The notes under the pieces were generated by a model, which searched no databases, was not told where the DNA came from, and worked only from the letters and a program-made list of their open reading frames with translations. The position numbers and the translations under genes are program-made. From a virus: a stretch of DNA of 60,611 bases. Within the stretch, counting starts at the first letter, position 1, and every line of letters begins with the position of its first letter. The DNA lies in the IMG/VR virus record IMGVR_UViG_3300019458_000037, positions 1 through 60,611 of that record; one strand, written 5' to 3'. Below, one piece after another: positions 25,335 to 32,607 of this stretch.

Positions 25335-25691
25335 AAAAACGACCAGCGTCAGCGGCCAGACTGCTGCGCTCTCTGCGATGAAACTGGCGACCGCTCCACT
25401 GAGCAGATCGAACTCGCCAAGGTCGCCAGCGTCTATTCAGGTATCAATGGTCGTTGCTGCTGCGGATGCTCAGGCAAGCACACCTACGCCTCGGCGCACC
25501 GCGTAGCGGCATCGAAGAATCGAGGCTATGAAGTCGAGAGCGATGAAGTGAACGACAGGACCGTTAAGCTGATCGTCAATCGTATGAACAGAATCATGGC
25601 GACTGATTCGAGCGCTAAGGCGCAGGTCGAGCACGACTATATCTCGGTCGAGCTTGGCGGTCGTCTGTACATCGCTTATTTCGCTCGCTGA
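25335..25691 (+). CDS. Conserved-looking small phage protein with broken or shifted 5-prime end
   Basis: The frame ending at TGA 25691 is coding-like: QIELAKVASVYSG, then a cysteine cluster (CCCGCSGKH), AHRVAASKNRGYEVESDEVN and a final LGGRLYIAYFAR. It has no ATG, GTG or TTG between the upstream TGA (25332) and the conserved part. The neighbouring frame from ATG 25261 would join it by a -1 shift at a run of six A (25334-25339). Either a one-base deletion in the assembly, a real frameshift site, or a recent mutation. Confidence 0.55.
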   Translation, partial: KNDQRQRPDCCALCDETGDRSTEQIELAKVASVYSGINGRCCCGCSGKHTYASAHRVAASKNRGYEVESDEVNDRTVKLIVNRMNRIMATDSSAKAQVEHDYISVELGGRLYIAYFAR

Positions 25692-25734
25692 TCGATCAAG
25701 ACAATTCACCTTCCAACCCTACCTGGAGGCTGCC

Positions 25735-25917
25735 ATGATTGAAACAACATTCATGCTTGATGCCGAGACTGCGAGGATGATCGGTGCCTGTGAGCAGCGT
25801 GCGGCGCAATATGCGAACGCCTATCCAAACGTCAGCGATGACGAGACGCGTGAGGCGATTTACGTCACCCATCTCACGCACCTGATTAACAACAGCGAAG
25901 ACGTCACGATCCATTAA
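25735..25917 (+). CDS. Small hypothetical early protein (60 aa)
   Basis: ATG 25735 follows CCTGGAGGCTGCC. Sequence MIETTFMLDAETARMIGACEQRAAQYANAYP is helical and acidic. Not recognised. It lies in a run of small early genes upstream of the AAA+ ATPase. Confidence 0.5.
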   Translation: MIETTFMLDAETARMIGACEQRAAQYANAYPNVSDDETREAIYVTHLTHLINNSEDVTIH

Positions 25918-25930
25918 GGAGGGAGCCATT

Positions 25931-26236
25931 ATGAGGGAAAACCTGCGTCGATTCCCAAACAATATGGTGTTGCTCGAAATCTGCAAGGACGGTGTGGTGA
26001 CCTACCGCCTATCGCCGAGCCAGCCGCGAAGGCTTGGGGCGGCGCTGCCATTCTATCGAGCGCGCAGCGAGCAGCACGCCAAGATGCTGCAAGTCCTCCA
26101 TTGCAAGCGCCAATATAGCGGCGAGTACAGAATCTATCCCTTCAGCGGAGAAGTGAAGGACATTTTCAGAGTTGCGAAGTCGTTTGCCGAGAGTGATCCG
26201 GGATGGAACGGGCTGAAAGGAGAGCCGCTTGGTTAA
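25931..26236 (+). CDS. Small hypothetical early protein (101 aa)
   Basis: AAGGAGGGAGCCATT precedes ATG 25931. Basic, mixed alpha/beta (NMVLLEICKDGVVTYRLSPSQ, CKRQYSGEYRIYPFSGEV). No motif; small early genes in phages often encode host-takeover factors, but nothing here shows it. Confidence 0.5.
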   Translation: MRENLRRFPNNMVLLEICKDGVVTYRLSPSQPRRLGAALPFYRARSEQHAKMLQVLHCKRQYSGEYRIYPFSGEVKDIFRVAKSFAESDPGWNGLKGEPLG

Positions 26237-26250
26237 CCAAGGAGGGAGCC

Positions 26251-26466
26251 ATGAGTGCGACAACGATGAATGCGACATCACTCTTCGTCGATGTGCCGGA
26301 TGAGGACGGCTGCGAGACCGGCGTGTCGATCTTGGTTTTTCTCGACTTCATACGCGACGAGGTGGACTTTGACTTCGGCGCCGATGCCGACGGCAATCGA
26401 GGCACGATGCTGGTCTCGTATGAGTGCTCGACGTCACGATTGACGATGGCTTTCGCGCCATTCTGA
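26251..26466 (+). CDS. Small acidic early protein, probable first part of a shifted gene
   Basis: 71 residues from ATG 26251 (AAGGAGGGAGCC upstream). Acidic: FVDVPDEDGCETGVSILVFL, then DFIRDEVDFDFGADADG. The last residues (CSTSRLTMAFAPF) look non-coding, while the -1 frame from 26424 becomes strongly coding-like at the same place. A one-base error or slip near 26424 would give a single protein of about 96 residues. Confidence 0.45.
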   Translation: MSATTMNATSLFVDVPDEDGCETGVSILVFLDFIRDEVDFDFGADADGNRGTMLVSYECSTSRLTMAFAPF

Positions 26467-26540
26467 GCGAGGAGCAGATTGTGCAGGTGAAGCGCGATGC
26501 GGAAGTGATCTTCCACCAGCGCGACAAGCATCATCTCTAA
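26424..26540 (+). CDS. Probable second part of the 26251 gene (-1 frame)
   Basis: Open frame beginning GTG 26424: LDVTIDDGFRAILSEEQ then IVQVKRDAEVIFHQRDKHHL, stop TAA 26540. No ribosome site of its own. It overlaps the end of 26251 and reads naturally as its C-terminus in the -1 frame. Could alternatively be a short overlapping gene. Confidence 0.4.
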   Translation: MLDVTIDDGFRAILSEEQIVQVKRDAEVIFHQRDKHHL

Positions 26541-26548
26541 GGTGAGGG

Positions 26549-26568
26549 CACGGGGCTGCGGCCCCGTG
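26549..26568 (+). terminator. Strong hairpin, terminator-like
   Basis: CACGGGGC (26549-26556) pairs with GCCCCGTG (26561-26568), loop TGCG. No T-run follows (TAAACC), so termination is uncertain. It lies between two early genes. Confidence 0.4.
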
Positions 26569-26618
26569 TAAACCTACTGCCTGGTCCCAAGTCTAGGCGC
26601 AACCAGAAGGAGGGCGTC

Positions 26619-26918
26619 ATGTCAAACATGAGCTACTGCAGGTTCGAGAATACCTATCGGGATATGGAGGACTGCAAGGAAGCACTTGACGAGTTGTTCA
26701 ATTACCAACAACTCAGCGAGAGTGAGTTACGCTACGCCAAAAAGCTCTGCGTCACATGCGCTGAGATTTTGTCGGCGGTCGCTGATTCTAGCGTTAACAC
26801 CGATGTGCAGGGCTTGGTAAACGATCATGACATAATCAGTGAAGCGCTCGACGAGGCCCAATTGAGCGCGAGGCAGCACGCGCTTGACGAGTCGCGCGCC
26901 AAGGCCGACGAGAAGTAA
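26619..26918 (+). CDS. Conserved phage/bacterial protein of unknown function
   Basis: 99 residues; AGAAGGAGGGCGTC precedes ATG 26619. The opening MSNMSYCRFENTYRDMEDC is a widespread N-terminal signature in small phage and bacterial proteins that I recall as having no assigned function. The remainder is helical with a C-x-x-C pair (CVTCAE). Confidence 0.55.
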   Translation: MSNMSYCRFENTYRDMEDCKEALDELFNYQQLSESELRYAKKLCVTCAEILSAVADSSVNTDVQGLVNDHDIISEALDEAQLSARQHALDESRAKADEK

Positions 26919-26973
26919 GTGAAATAAGTAGCGAGTGTCCAATCCACCATTCACCTACCAAATGGAGGGAGTT

Positions 26974-28488
26974 ATGACGATCAATCTCACAGAGCAATTT
27001 CTGAGTGCGCGCAAGTTTGGTGTGCCGCTGATCGGGGTTGAAACCCCGGACCAAGCGGCGACGGTCGAGCAACTGACGAAGGCGATCAACGGCAAGGGGC
27101 TGATTGCCGTGCTGGTCTGGGATATTGTGCGCGGGCTAAGAGCGGCAAACGAAGCGGGGAAGGCTGAAGTGCAGCGCTTAGCCCCTGATGAAGCCGCGCA
27201 GGCGGAGCTTATCAATCCGACCAGCATGTTGGCGCGTTCATTGGAATTGAAAGACAAGACGGTCGTCTTCATGCAGAACGCGCACCGGTTCTACGACAAC
27301 GAAGCGGTCATGCAGGGGATCTGGAATGTGCGGGATCCCTTCAAAGCGACCGGGCGTATGTTGGTCCTGCTCGGTCCGACGCTGAAGCTGCCGATGGAAT
27401 TAGAGCGCGACGTGATACTCTTCGACCAGGCGCTGCCATCGGACGCAGAGCTTGGCGGTATCATCAAGAATGTGTACGACTATGCTGGCTTGGCTACGCC
27501 CACCATCGAGCACAATGCCGCGCTGGTGCGTGCGGCGCGCGGGCTGGCGCCATTCCCAGCCGAGCAGGCGGTGGCGCTCAGCCTGTCCAAGACCGGGGCC
27601 GACGTCGCACGGCTCTGGGAATTGAAGCGCAAGATGGTCGAGCAGACGCGAGGGCTCGCCATGTACAACAGCGGAGAGACCTTCAGCGACATCGGCGGCA
27701 TCGAGCGTATCAAGCGCTTCGGGCGTTCGCTCTTTACGGGCAGCGAACCGCCAGCCGCGGTGATCTTCATTGATGAAATCGAGAAGGCGATGGCAGGCGT
27801 CGGCACCGGTGGCGTTGGCGATACCAGCGGCACCAGCCAAGATCAATTGGGCGTCCTGCTGAGCGCCATGCAGGATAATGAATGGTCTGGGCTGATCGCC
27901 GTCGGCCCGCCAGGCTGCGCGAAGTCGATGTACGCCAAAGCGCTCGGCAACACTCATAAGGTGCCCACCATCAAGCTCGATCTAGGCAGCATGAAGGGGA
28001 GCCTGGTGGGGCAGAGCGAGCAGCAAGTGCGTGCCGCGGTCAAGATCATTCAAGCGGTGGCTGGGAAATCCGCCTATTGGGTCGCCACCTGTAATTCGCT
28101 GAGCGTGCTACCGCCTGAATTGCGTCGGCGCTTCACCGACGGGATCTGGTTTTTTGATCTGCCAGATTTTGAGGAGCGTGCCTCGATTTGGGCAACGCTC
28201 ATTAAGCGGTACGGGTTGAATGAGGAGCAACATCAACTCAGCAACCCGCCAGACGATGATCGTTGGACCGGGGCCGATATTCGTAACGTCTGCTCGATTG
28301 CCTATCGGCTGAAGTGCTCACTTGAGGAAGCCTCCACGTTCATCACGCCAGTGGCGAAGAGCGATCCGGCGAGCATTGAGCGACTGCGCAAACTGGCGGA
28401 CGGGGCGTTTCTTTCTGCCAGCAAGATCGGGACCTATACCAGAAAGGACGAGTCACAGAGCGGTGGCGCGCGGCGCGTCGCGATCTGA
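26974..28488 (+). CDS. Ycf46-type AAA+ ATPase with permuted core
   Basis: 504 residues from ATG 26974 (TGGAGGGAGTT upstream). Residues 1-215 match the Ycf46 N-terminal region (VETPDQAATV ... LVWDIVRGLRAAN ... VVFMQNAHRF). The ATPase motifs are out of the usual order: Walker B VIFIDEIEKA (263-272) precedes Walker A GPPGCAKS (311-318). After these come sensor-1-like VATCNS, LPPELRRRF with an arginine finger and a C-terminal helical lid. Usual AAA+ order is A, B, sensor 1, finger, so this is a circular permutation of the core. Two small partner genes follow, as with chloroplast/cyanobacterial ycf46 and ycf35. Confidence 0.75.
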   Translation: MTINLTEQFLSARKFGVPLIGVETPDQAATVEQLTKAINGKGLIAVLVWDIVRGLRAANEAGKAEVQRLAPDEAAQAELINPTSMLARSLELKDKTVVFMQNAHRFYDNEAVMQGIWNVRDPFKATGRMLVLLGPTLKLPMELERDVILFDQALPSDAELGGIIKNVYDYAGLATPTIEHNAALVRAARGLAPFPAEQAVALSLSKTGADVARLWELKRKMVEQTRGLAMYNSGETFSDIGGIERIKRFGRSLFTGSEPPAAVIFIDEIEKAMAGVGTGGVGDTSGTSQDQLGVLLSAMQDNEWSGLIAVGPPGCAKSMYAKALGNTHKVPTIKLDLGSMKGSLVGQSEQQVRAAVKIIQAVAGKSAYWVATCNSLSVLPPELRRRFTDGIWFFDLPDFEERASIWATLIKRYGLNEEQHQLSNPPDDDRWTGADIRNVCSIAYRLKCSLEEASTFITPVAKSDPASIERLRKLADGAFLSASKIGTYTRKDESQSGGARRVAI

Positions 28489-28524
28489 TTACACCACCGT
28501 CATCATCACAAGGAGGGCGTCATC

Positions 28525-28857
28525 ATGCCATGCTGGACGATTGTGACCAATACCGTCAGAACAGAGAACATGCAGATCGAACTGCTCGTTGAAGGGCTGA
28601 AAGCGGCCGACTTCAGCGTCAGACACAGCCTGCAGAGGAAGTACGTGCAATTCTCGAAGCATGGTCAATCAGGCTTCTATCAGGAGGGCAGCCTGACGGT
28701 CTATGGCGAAGGGCAAAAGGCCAACGAGATAGCCGACGAGGTGAAGCGTGCCTATGCGGCGCAGACGATACGATACGCCACCGCGAAGTTCGGGTGGAAG
28801 GCGAACGAGAAAAAGACCACGCGAGGCGTTGAATTTGCTGTGAGCAAAAGGAGGTAA
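28525..28857 (+). CDS. DUF1257 (Ycf35)-like protein
   Basis: 110 residues; AAGGAGGGCGTCATC precedes ATG 28525. The N-terminal TIVTNTVRTENMQIELLVEGLKAA and the pattern GQKANEIADEVKRAYAAQ ... VEFAVSKRR resemble small DUF1257 proteins. In cyanobacteria and phages this family is encoded beside Ycf46 AAA ATPases, as here, so a joint complex is likely; activity unknown. Confidence 0.55.
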   Translation: MPCWTIVTNTVRTENMQIELLVEGLKAADFSVRHSLQRKYVQFSKHGQSGFYQEGSLTVYGEGQKANEIADEVKRAYAAQTIRYATAKFGWKANEKKTTRGVEFAVSKRR

Positions 28858-28860
28858 GCC

Positions 28861-29055
28861 ATGCAATTCGACCAATTGAAAATCACCGTGCTGGACGATG
28901 GGACGATCAAGGTCGAAACCGATGAAGTCGGCACTGCGAATCACGTGAGCGCCGATAAGCTCATGGCGCTGCTGAGCCAATTGGCTGGCGGCGAGACCAA
29001 GACCACACGCAAGCCCAAGGCGCACAGCCATGGGCAGATGTTCCATACACACTGA
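28861..29055 (+). CDS. DUF2997-like protein
   Basis: 64 residues starting four bases after the DUF1257-like gene. KITVLDDGTIKVETDEVG fits the short DUF2997 pattern (I-x-x-D-G-x-I-x-V-E-T). Histidine-containing C-terminus (HSHGQMFHTH) may bind metal. Third member of the ATPase trio. Confidence 0.5.
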   Translation: MQFDQLKITVLDDGTIKVETDEVGTANHVSADKLMALLSQLAGGETKTTRKPKAHSHGQMFHTH

Positions 29056-29100
29056 CGGCCTCAAGGCAATTCACCTTCACTCCATAAAGGAGATTTCATT

Positions 29101-30024
29101 ATGACTGCTGCAACCAAAAAGAAAGTCGATATACAGCGTGAGGCGATCTGCCTGAGTGTCAATCTGGGCATGGTGCGCTCACGAAAGCGAATCAATTCCG
29201 ATGATATTGAATCCGATGCCGACCGCAGTTTGCTACACGTCTCCAAAGAGATTTTCGAGAGCAAGGACCTGCAGGCGATCAGCGCCATGCACGGCGCGAT
29301 CCATACCTATCTCAAGTCGCGCTGCCTCCCCTCGCCATTCAAGCATGGCGTCTATCTGATCCGCTTGAGTCTGGTCACGGAGGTCATGGAAGAACTCGAT
29401 CAATACGAGAAGAAAATCAGTGACTTGATCGAGGCCTTCCTGGAGTTCTACGGCAAAATCTACGTGCAGCGACACGATCAGAAATCAGAAATGAGGACGC
29501 GCTTGGGCTCGCTCTATAACCCAGGCGATTATCCTGCGCCGGCGACGCTCAAAAGTGCCTTTAAGTTCGAGACGCAACTTTGGGAGATTGGCACGCCAGG
29601 TGCGCTCAGCACGGTGAGCCGTGCCCTCTATGAGCGAGAAAAGCGCAAGATGGACAACGTCTGGGAGCAGGCCAAGGAGCAGATTACGCAGGTATTGATG
29701 ACGGAACTGCGCGATATGACGAGCCGGCTCACGGAGCGCTTAACGCCGAACGAGGATGGCACGAAAAAGGTCTTCCGTGATTCACTGATTGGCAACCTGC
29801 AAGAATGGCTGGACGTCTTCAAGCGACGCGCACTGACGGACGATCAGGAATTGATCGACGTCGTCGAGAAGGCGCGTCAATTGATTGCGGGCGTCGATGC
29901 CAAGACGCTGCGCACCGATGAAGAGTCACGCAAGGATCTATCCGGTGCAATGGGCAAGCTCACGACCGCGCTGGAGCAATCGATCATTGAGAAGCCGGCG
30001 CGCAAGATCGATCTGGACGACTGA
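29101..30024 (+). CDS. Conserved phage helical protein of unknown function
   Basis: 307 residues; AAAGGAGATTTCATT before ATG 29101. All-helical, highly charged, with LTPNEDGTKKVFRDSLIGNLQEW and DQELIDVVEKARQLIAGVD toward the C-terminus. It resembles large helical proteins that accompany AAA+ ATPases in phages (DUF3150-like), but I cannot confirm the family. Probably a partner of the ATPase cluster. Confidence 0.5.
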   Translation: MTAATKKKVDIQREAICLSVNLGMVRSRKRINSDDIESDADRSLLHVSKEIFESKDLQAISAMHGAIHTYLKSRCLPSPFKHGVYLIRLSLVTEVMEELDQYEKKISDLIEAFLEFYGKIYVQRHDQKSEMRTRLGSLYNPGDYPAPATLKSAFKFETQLWEIGTPGALSTVSRALYEREKRKMDNVWEQAKEQITQVLMTELRDMTSRLTERLTPNEDGTKKVFRDSLIGNLQEWLDVFKRRALTDDQELIDVVEKARQLIAGVDAKTLRTDEESRKDLSGAMGKLTTALEQSIIEKPARKIDLDD

Positions 30025-30028
30025 GTGC

Positions 30029-30079
30029 TTGACGTCAGGGGATGGCCCATGCTATGCATGCTTCTAGCATCATGATAGC
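30029..30079 (+). promoter_or_regulatory. Promoter/operator-like element B
   Basis: TTGACG at 30029, TATGCATGCTTCT from 30053 and ATCATGATAGC at 30069. TTGACG and TATGCA are 18 bases apart, an acceptable sigma-70 spacing. ATGCTATGCATG and CATGATAGCAT form an imperfect inverted repeat around a ten-base centre, suggesting an operator. Copies A (25223) and C (33955) share the parts. Confidence 0.55.
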
Positions 30080-30111
30080 ATGGGCCGCTCCACCTACCAG
30101 GAGGTGCCATC

Positions 30112-30369
30112 ATGACCACCGACCACACCAGTAGTACTCAACACACGCTGGCGAATTACCGCAAGAAATTGGAGCGTGCGCACAAGGCACGCGAGCTTGC
30201 CGAGCAGCGCGTCATTCGTGCCGCGGATCTATTGTGGAAGCGTCGCCGCGCGGTCAAGTATTTTCTGCGGCAGATCGAACGGGCCGAGGGCTGCCTGGCG
30301 CGAGGGGAAGAATTCCGACCAGAGCGCGAGCGCAAACGCAAGCCAGGCCGTCGCATTGAATTGGACTAA
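30112..30369 (+). CDS. Small basic coiled-coil protein
   Basis: 85 residues; CAGGAGGTGCCATC precedes ATG 30112. Very rich in R, K and A (RKKLERAHKARELAEQRVIR), predicted as one long helix with a basic tail; may bind nucleic acid. First gene after element B. Confidence 0.5.
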   Translation: MTTDHTSSTQHTLANYRKKLERAHKARELAEQRVIRAADLLWKRRRAVKYFLRQIERAEGCLARGEEFRPERERKRKPGRRIELD

Positions 30370-30380
30370 GGAGGGGAGCC

Positions 30381-30992
30381 ATGACAATGAACGAACGACT
30401 CTATAACCTACCATTGCGCACCTGCGGCAACTGGAGGATCGAGCAGCGTACCTTCAGCGAAGCAGAAGCGAGTGCGTGCCAACTGCATGCCGCGATCAAT
30501 GGGAACCGACGCTATACACCTGCAGGCACCTACGTCGGATTGCTTCGAGGCGAGCACGTCATCATGAGCAATACGCCTGACGAATTGCATGACCTCTATC
30601 TCTTGAAATGGAACGCCAAAGGGCACGTCCTCATTGCCGGGCTCGGGCTCGGCTGCGCGGTCGACGTCGCGCTGGCCGCGCCAGACGTCAGCGAGGTGAC
30701 CGTGATCGAGCAATCACTAGACGTCATCGAATTGGTGGCGCACTCATTTACCGATTCTCGTCTCACGATTCTGCAAGGCGATATTTTCACCTGGCGCCCA
30801 CCGAAGGGCCAGCGCTATGGCGCGGCATGGTTCGATATTTGGGACGACATTTGCGAGGACAACCTAGCGGAGATGGCGAAGCTACACCGACGCTTTGCCA
30901 GAGTGGCCGACTGGAAAGGTAGTTGGTGCCGCGACGAATGCGAGCGCATGCGCGAACGCTGGCGCAGGTCGACGTTGGTCGTCTTTGTGTAA
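30381..30992 (+). CDS. Spermidine synthase-like SAM-fold protein
   Basis: 203 residues; AAGGAGGGGAGCC precedes ATG 30381 (ATG 30387 also possible). Rossmann motif VLIAGLGLGCAVDVAL then VTVIEQSLDVIELV, ILQGDIFTW and AAWFDIWDDICEDNL match the spermidine-synthase/methyltransferase fold, including the acidic motif-I end (E in VIEQ) and a D-x-x-x-W in place of the aminopropyltransferase D-x-x-D. Such proteins are common in phages; whether it makes polyamines or methylates something is unclear. Confidence 0.6.
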   Translation: MTMNERLYNLPLRTCGNWRIEQRTFSEAEASACQLHAAINGNRRYTPAGTYVGLLRGEHVIMSNTPDELHDLYLLKWNAKGHVLIAGLGLGCAVDVALAAPDVSEVTVIEQSLDVIELVAHSFTDSRLTILQGDIFTWRPPKGQRYGAAWFDIWDDICEDNLAEMAKLHRRFARVADWKGSWCRDECERMRERWRRSTLVVFV

Positions 30993-31009
30993 CCAAGGAG
31001 GTGTGATTC

Positions 31010-31189
31010 ATGGCAACCAAGGACTCGGTTCAGATACTCACGTGCCTGCGTTTGTGCTTCAACGGGAAGTCCTATCGATGGGTGCCGCGCCTGCTGGGCG
31101 TGCTCCCGCGTCGGTGCCCGAATTGTCAGTCGAGGAAATGGAACGAGCCACGCACGAAAACCAAAGGAGGGAAGCATGACGAAGACTAA
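31010..31189 (+). CDS. Small zinc-knuckle protein (59 aa)
   Basis: Frame from ATG 31010 (AAGGAGGTGTGATTC upstream) to TAA 31189. Ends with VPRLLGVLPRRCPNCQSRKW and a basic tail; an earlier TCLRLC pair may complete a zinc site. Overlaps the next gene by 14 bases. DNA/RNA binding is plausible. Confidence 0.5.
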   Translation: MATKDSVQILTCLRLCFNGKSYRWVPRLLGVLPRRCPNCQSRKWNEPRTKTKGGKHDED

Positions 31190-31928
31190 CACACAGCCTG
31201 CAATCGAGACGACCGCCTTGGTGCAGCAAGCCGAGGCGTTTGCGCTCAGCGAGGAACTCGCCATCCGCTTGCAAGAGGTGGAGACCTCGGTCACGAAGCT
31301 GGCCGAAGGCAAGCCCAAGCTCGTCATACGCTCTGCGATAGTCGAGGGCGAGGCGCGCCGCCTCTTCAATCTCTATAAGGAATACCTGAAGCAGATCGAC
31401 GAAGAGCGCGAAGCCGCGAAGGCGCCCATCTTGAATGCAGGGCGCACGATTGACGCGCGTGCGAAGGTCCACAGCGCGGCGGCCCAAGCGGCCAAGGATC
31501 TGCTCGAACGCTCGCTGCGCGAATGGACCGAGTTTCAAGATGCCAACGCGAGGGCCGAGCAAAACAGACTCAACGAAGAGCATCGCAAGCGTGTCGAGGC
31601 GGAGAACGAGAAGGCGCGAAAGAAAGGTGTCGAGCCGAGGCAGGTGACCCCTCCGCCGGTCGTGCAAACGCCTGCGAAATCCGTCACCATTGCGACTGGT
31701 GATGGTGGCGCAAAAACGCAGACGTGGGTCGATAATTGGAAATGGCGCCTGAACGGCGTGCCTGATCCTTCGGCATTGACCGCGGATCGTGCCGCGGACT
31801 ATGGTATTCCTCTGCGCTTTTTCCGACTGCATTGTTCGACGATTGACAGTCTCACGAAAGCAACCAAGTCCTCCATCGTCATCGAAGGCTCATTGATCGA
31901 GGGCTATAACGACAGGTATCTGAAATGA
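31176..31928 (+). CDS. Coiled-coil protein in the recombination operon
   Basis: 250 residues; AAAGGAGGGAAGC precedes ATG 31176. N-terminal coiled coil (residues 20-150) and a basic C-terminal half with NWKWRLNGVPDPSALTADRAADYGIPLRFFRL. It precedes the nuclease and RecT genes with ATGA overlap, the usual place of DUF1351-like or similar recombination accessory proteins. Function inferred from context only. Confidence 0.5.
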   Translation: MTKTNTQPAIETTALVQQAEAFALSEELAIRLQEVETSVTKLAEGKPKLVIRSAIVEGEARRLFNLYKEYLKQIDEEREAAKAPILNAGRTIDARAKVHSAAAQAAKDLLERSLREWTEFQDANARAEQNRLNEEHRKRVEAENEKARKKGVEPRQVTPPPVVQTPAKSVTIATGDGGAKTQTWVDNWKWRLNGVPDPSALTADRAADYGIPLRFFRLHCSTIDSLTKATKSSIVIEGSLIEGYNDRYLK

Positions 31929-32590
31929 GCATCAACGCCATCTACAGTGCCACAGGGAAATTCTATACCACCACCGAAGGACGCACCGTCCCCAGTGCGG
32001 GCATGATCTGTACCACGCTCGCCAAAGAGAGCTACGATTACGTTGGGATCGAGAGTCTGGAGCGTGCCATGCAGGAGGGCGAGGGCGCCCACCGCGTGGC
32101 GTGCGATTATTCCTTGACATGGCTCGGGCATCTCAACGACGTCGTGCTGCCTCTGGTGCCGGAAGGACACCTGCATTCTGAAGAAAGCTGGACGACGGCC
32201 ATGCTGCACGCACTGAATCAGGTCAAGCTACTCTTTGCGCAATACGCAGTCGAGCCGATTGCCGTTGAGCAACCGTCCATTTGCTCGCTCTATGGCTTCG
32301 GTGGTCAGCCTGATCTAAAGTGCTGGATGCGTTGGCGCGGGCAGCGTATCTGCGCGGTCTGGGATTATAAGCGGGTGCGCGCATTGGCGCTGGCGCACGC
32401 GCTGAAAATGGAATGCTACCGCCTGCTCGACGGCTACCAGGACTGCCAATCGGCCTTTATCGCCTGGCTTCAGAAAGATGGCAAGCCGATCTTGCGTCAC
32501 ATGCCGATCAATCAGCGCTACAAGGCGGCGATCTGCGGCCAAGCGGCCGCCTTCAATTTTCAGATCAGCGAACGTCTCTTGATTCCATAA
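31925..32590 (+). CDS. PD-(D/E)XK exonuclease (Cas4/RecB-like)
   Basis: 221 residues. The nuclease core is GFGGQPDLKCWM ... ICAVWDYKRVRALALAHALKMECYRLLDG: D in QPDLK and D-x-K in WDYKR are the likely catalytic residues, and the following H/K-x-x-x-Y helix fits the Q-x-x-x-Y motif of the Cas4/RecB branch. It would resect DNA ends for the RecT annealase encoded next. Confidence 0.7.
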   Translation: MSINAIYSATGKFYTTTEGRTVPSAGMICTTLAKESYDYVGIESLERAMQEGEGAHRVACDYSLTWLGHLNDVVLPLVPEGHLHSEESWTTAMLHALNQVKLLFAQYAVEPIAVEQPSICSLYGFGGQPDLKCWMRWRGQRICAVWDYKRVRALALAHALKMECYRLLDGYQDCQSAFIAWLQKDGKPILRHMPINQRYKAAICGQAAAFNFQISERLLIP

Positions 32591-32607
32591 CACTGGAGGG
32601 AATGCGC

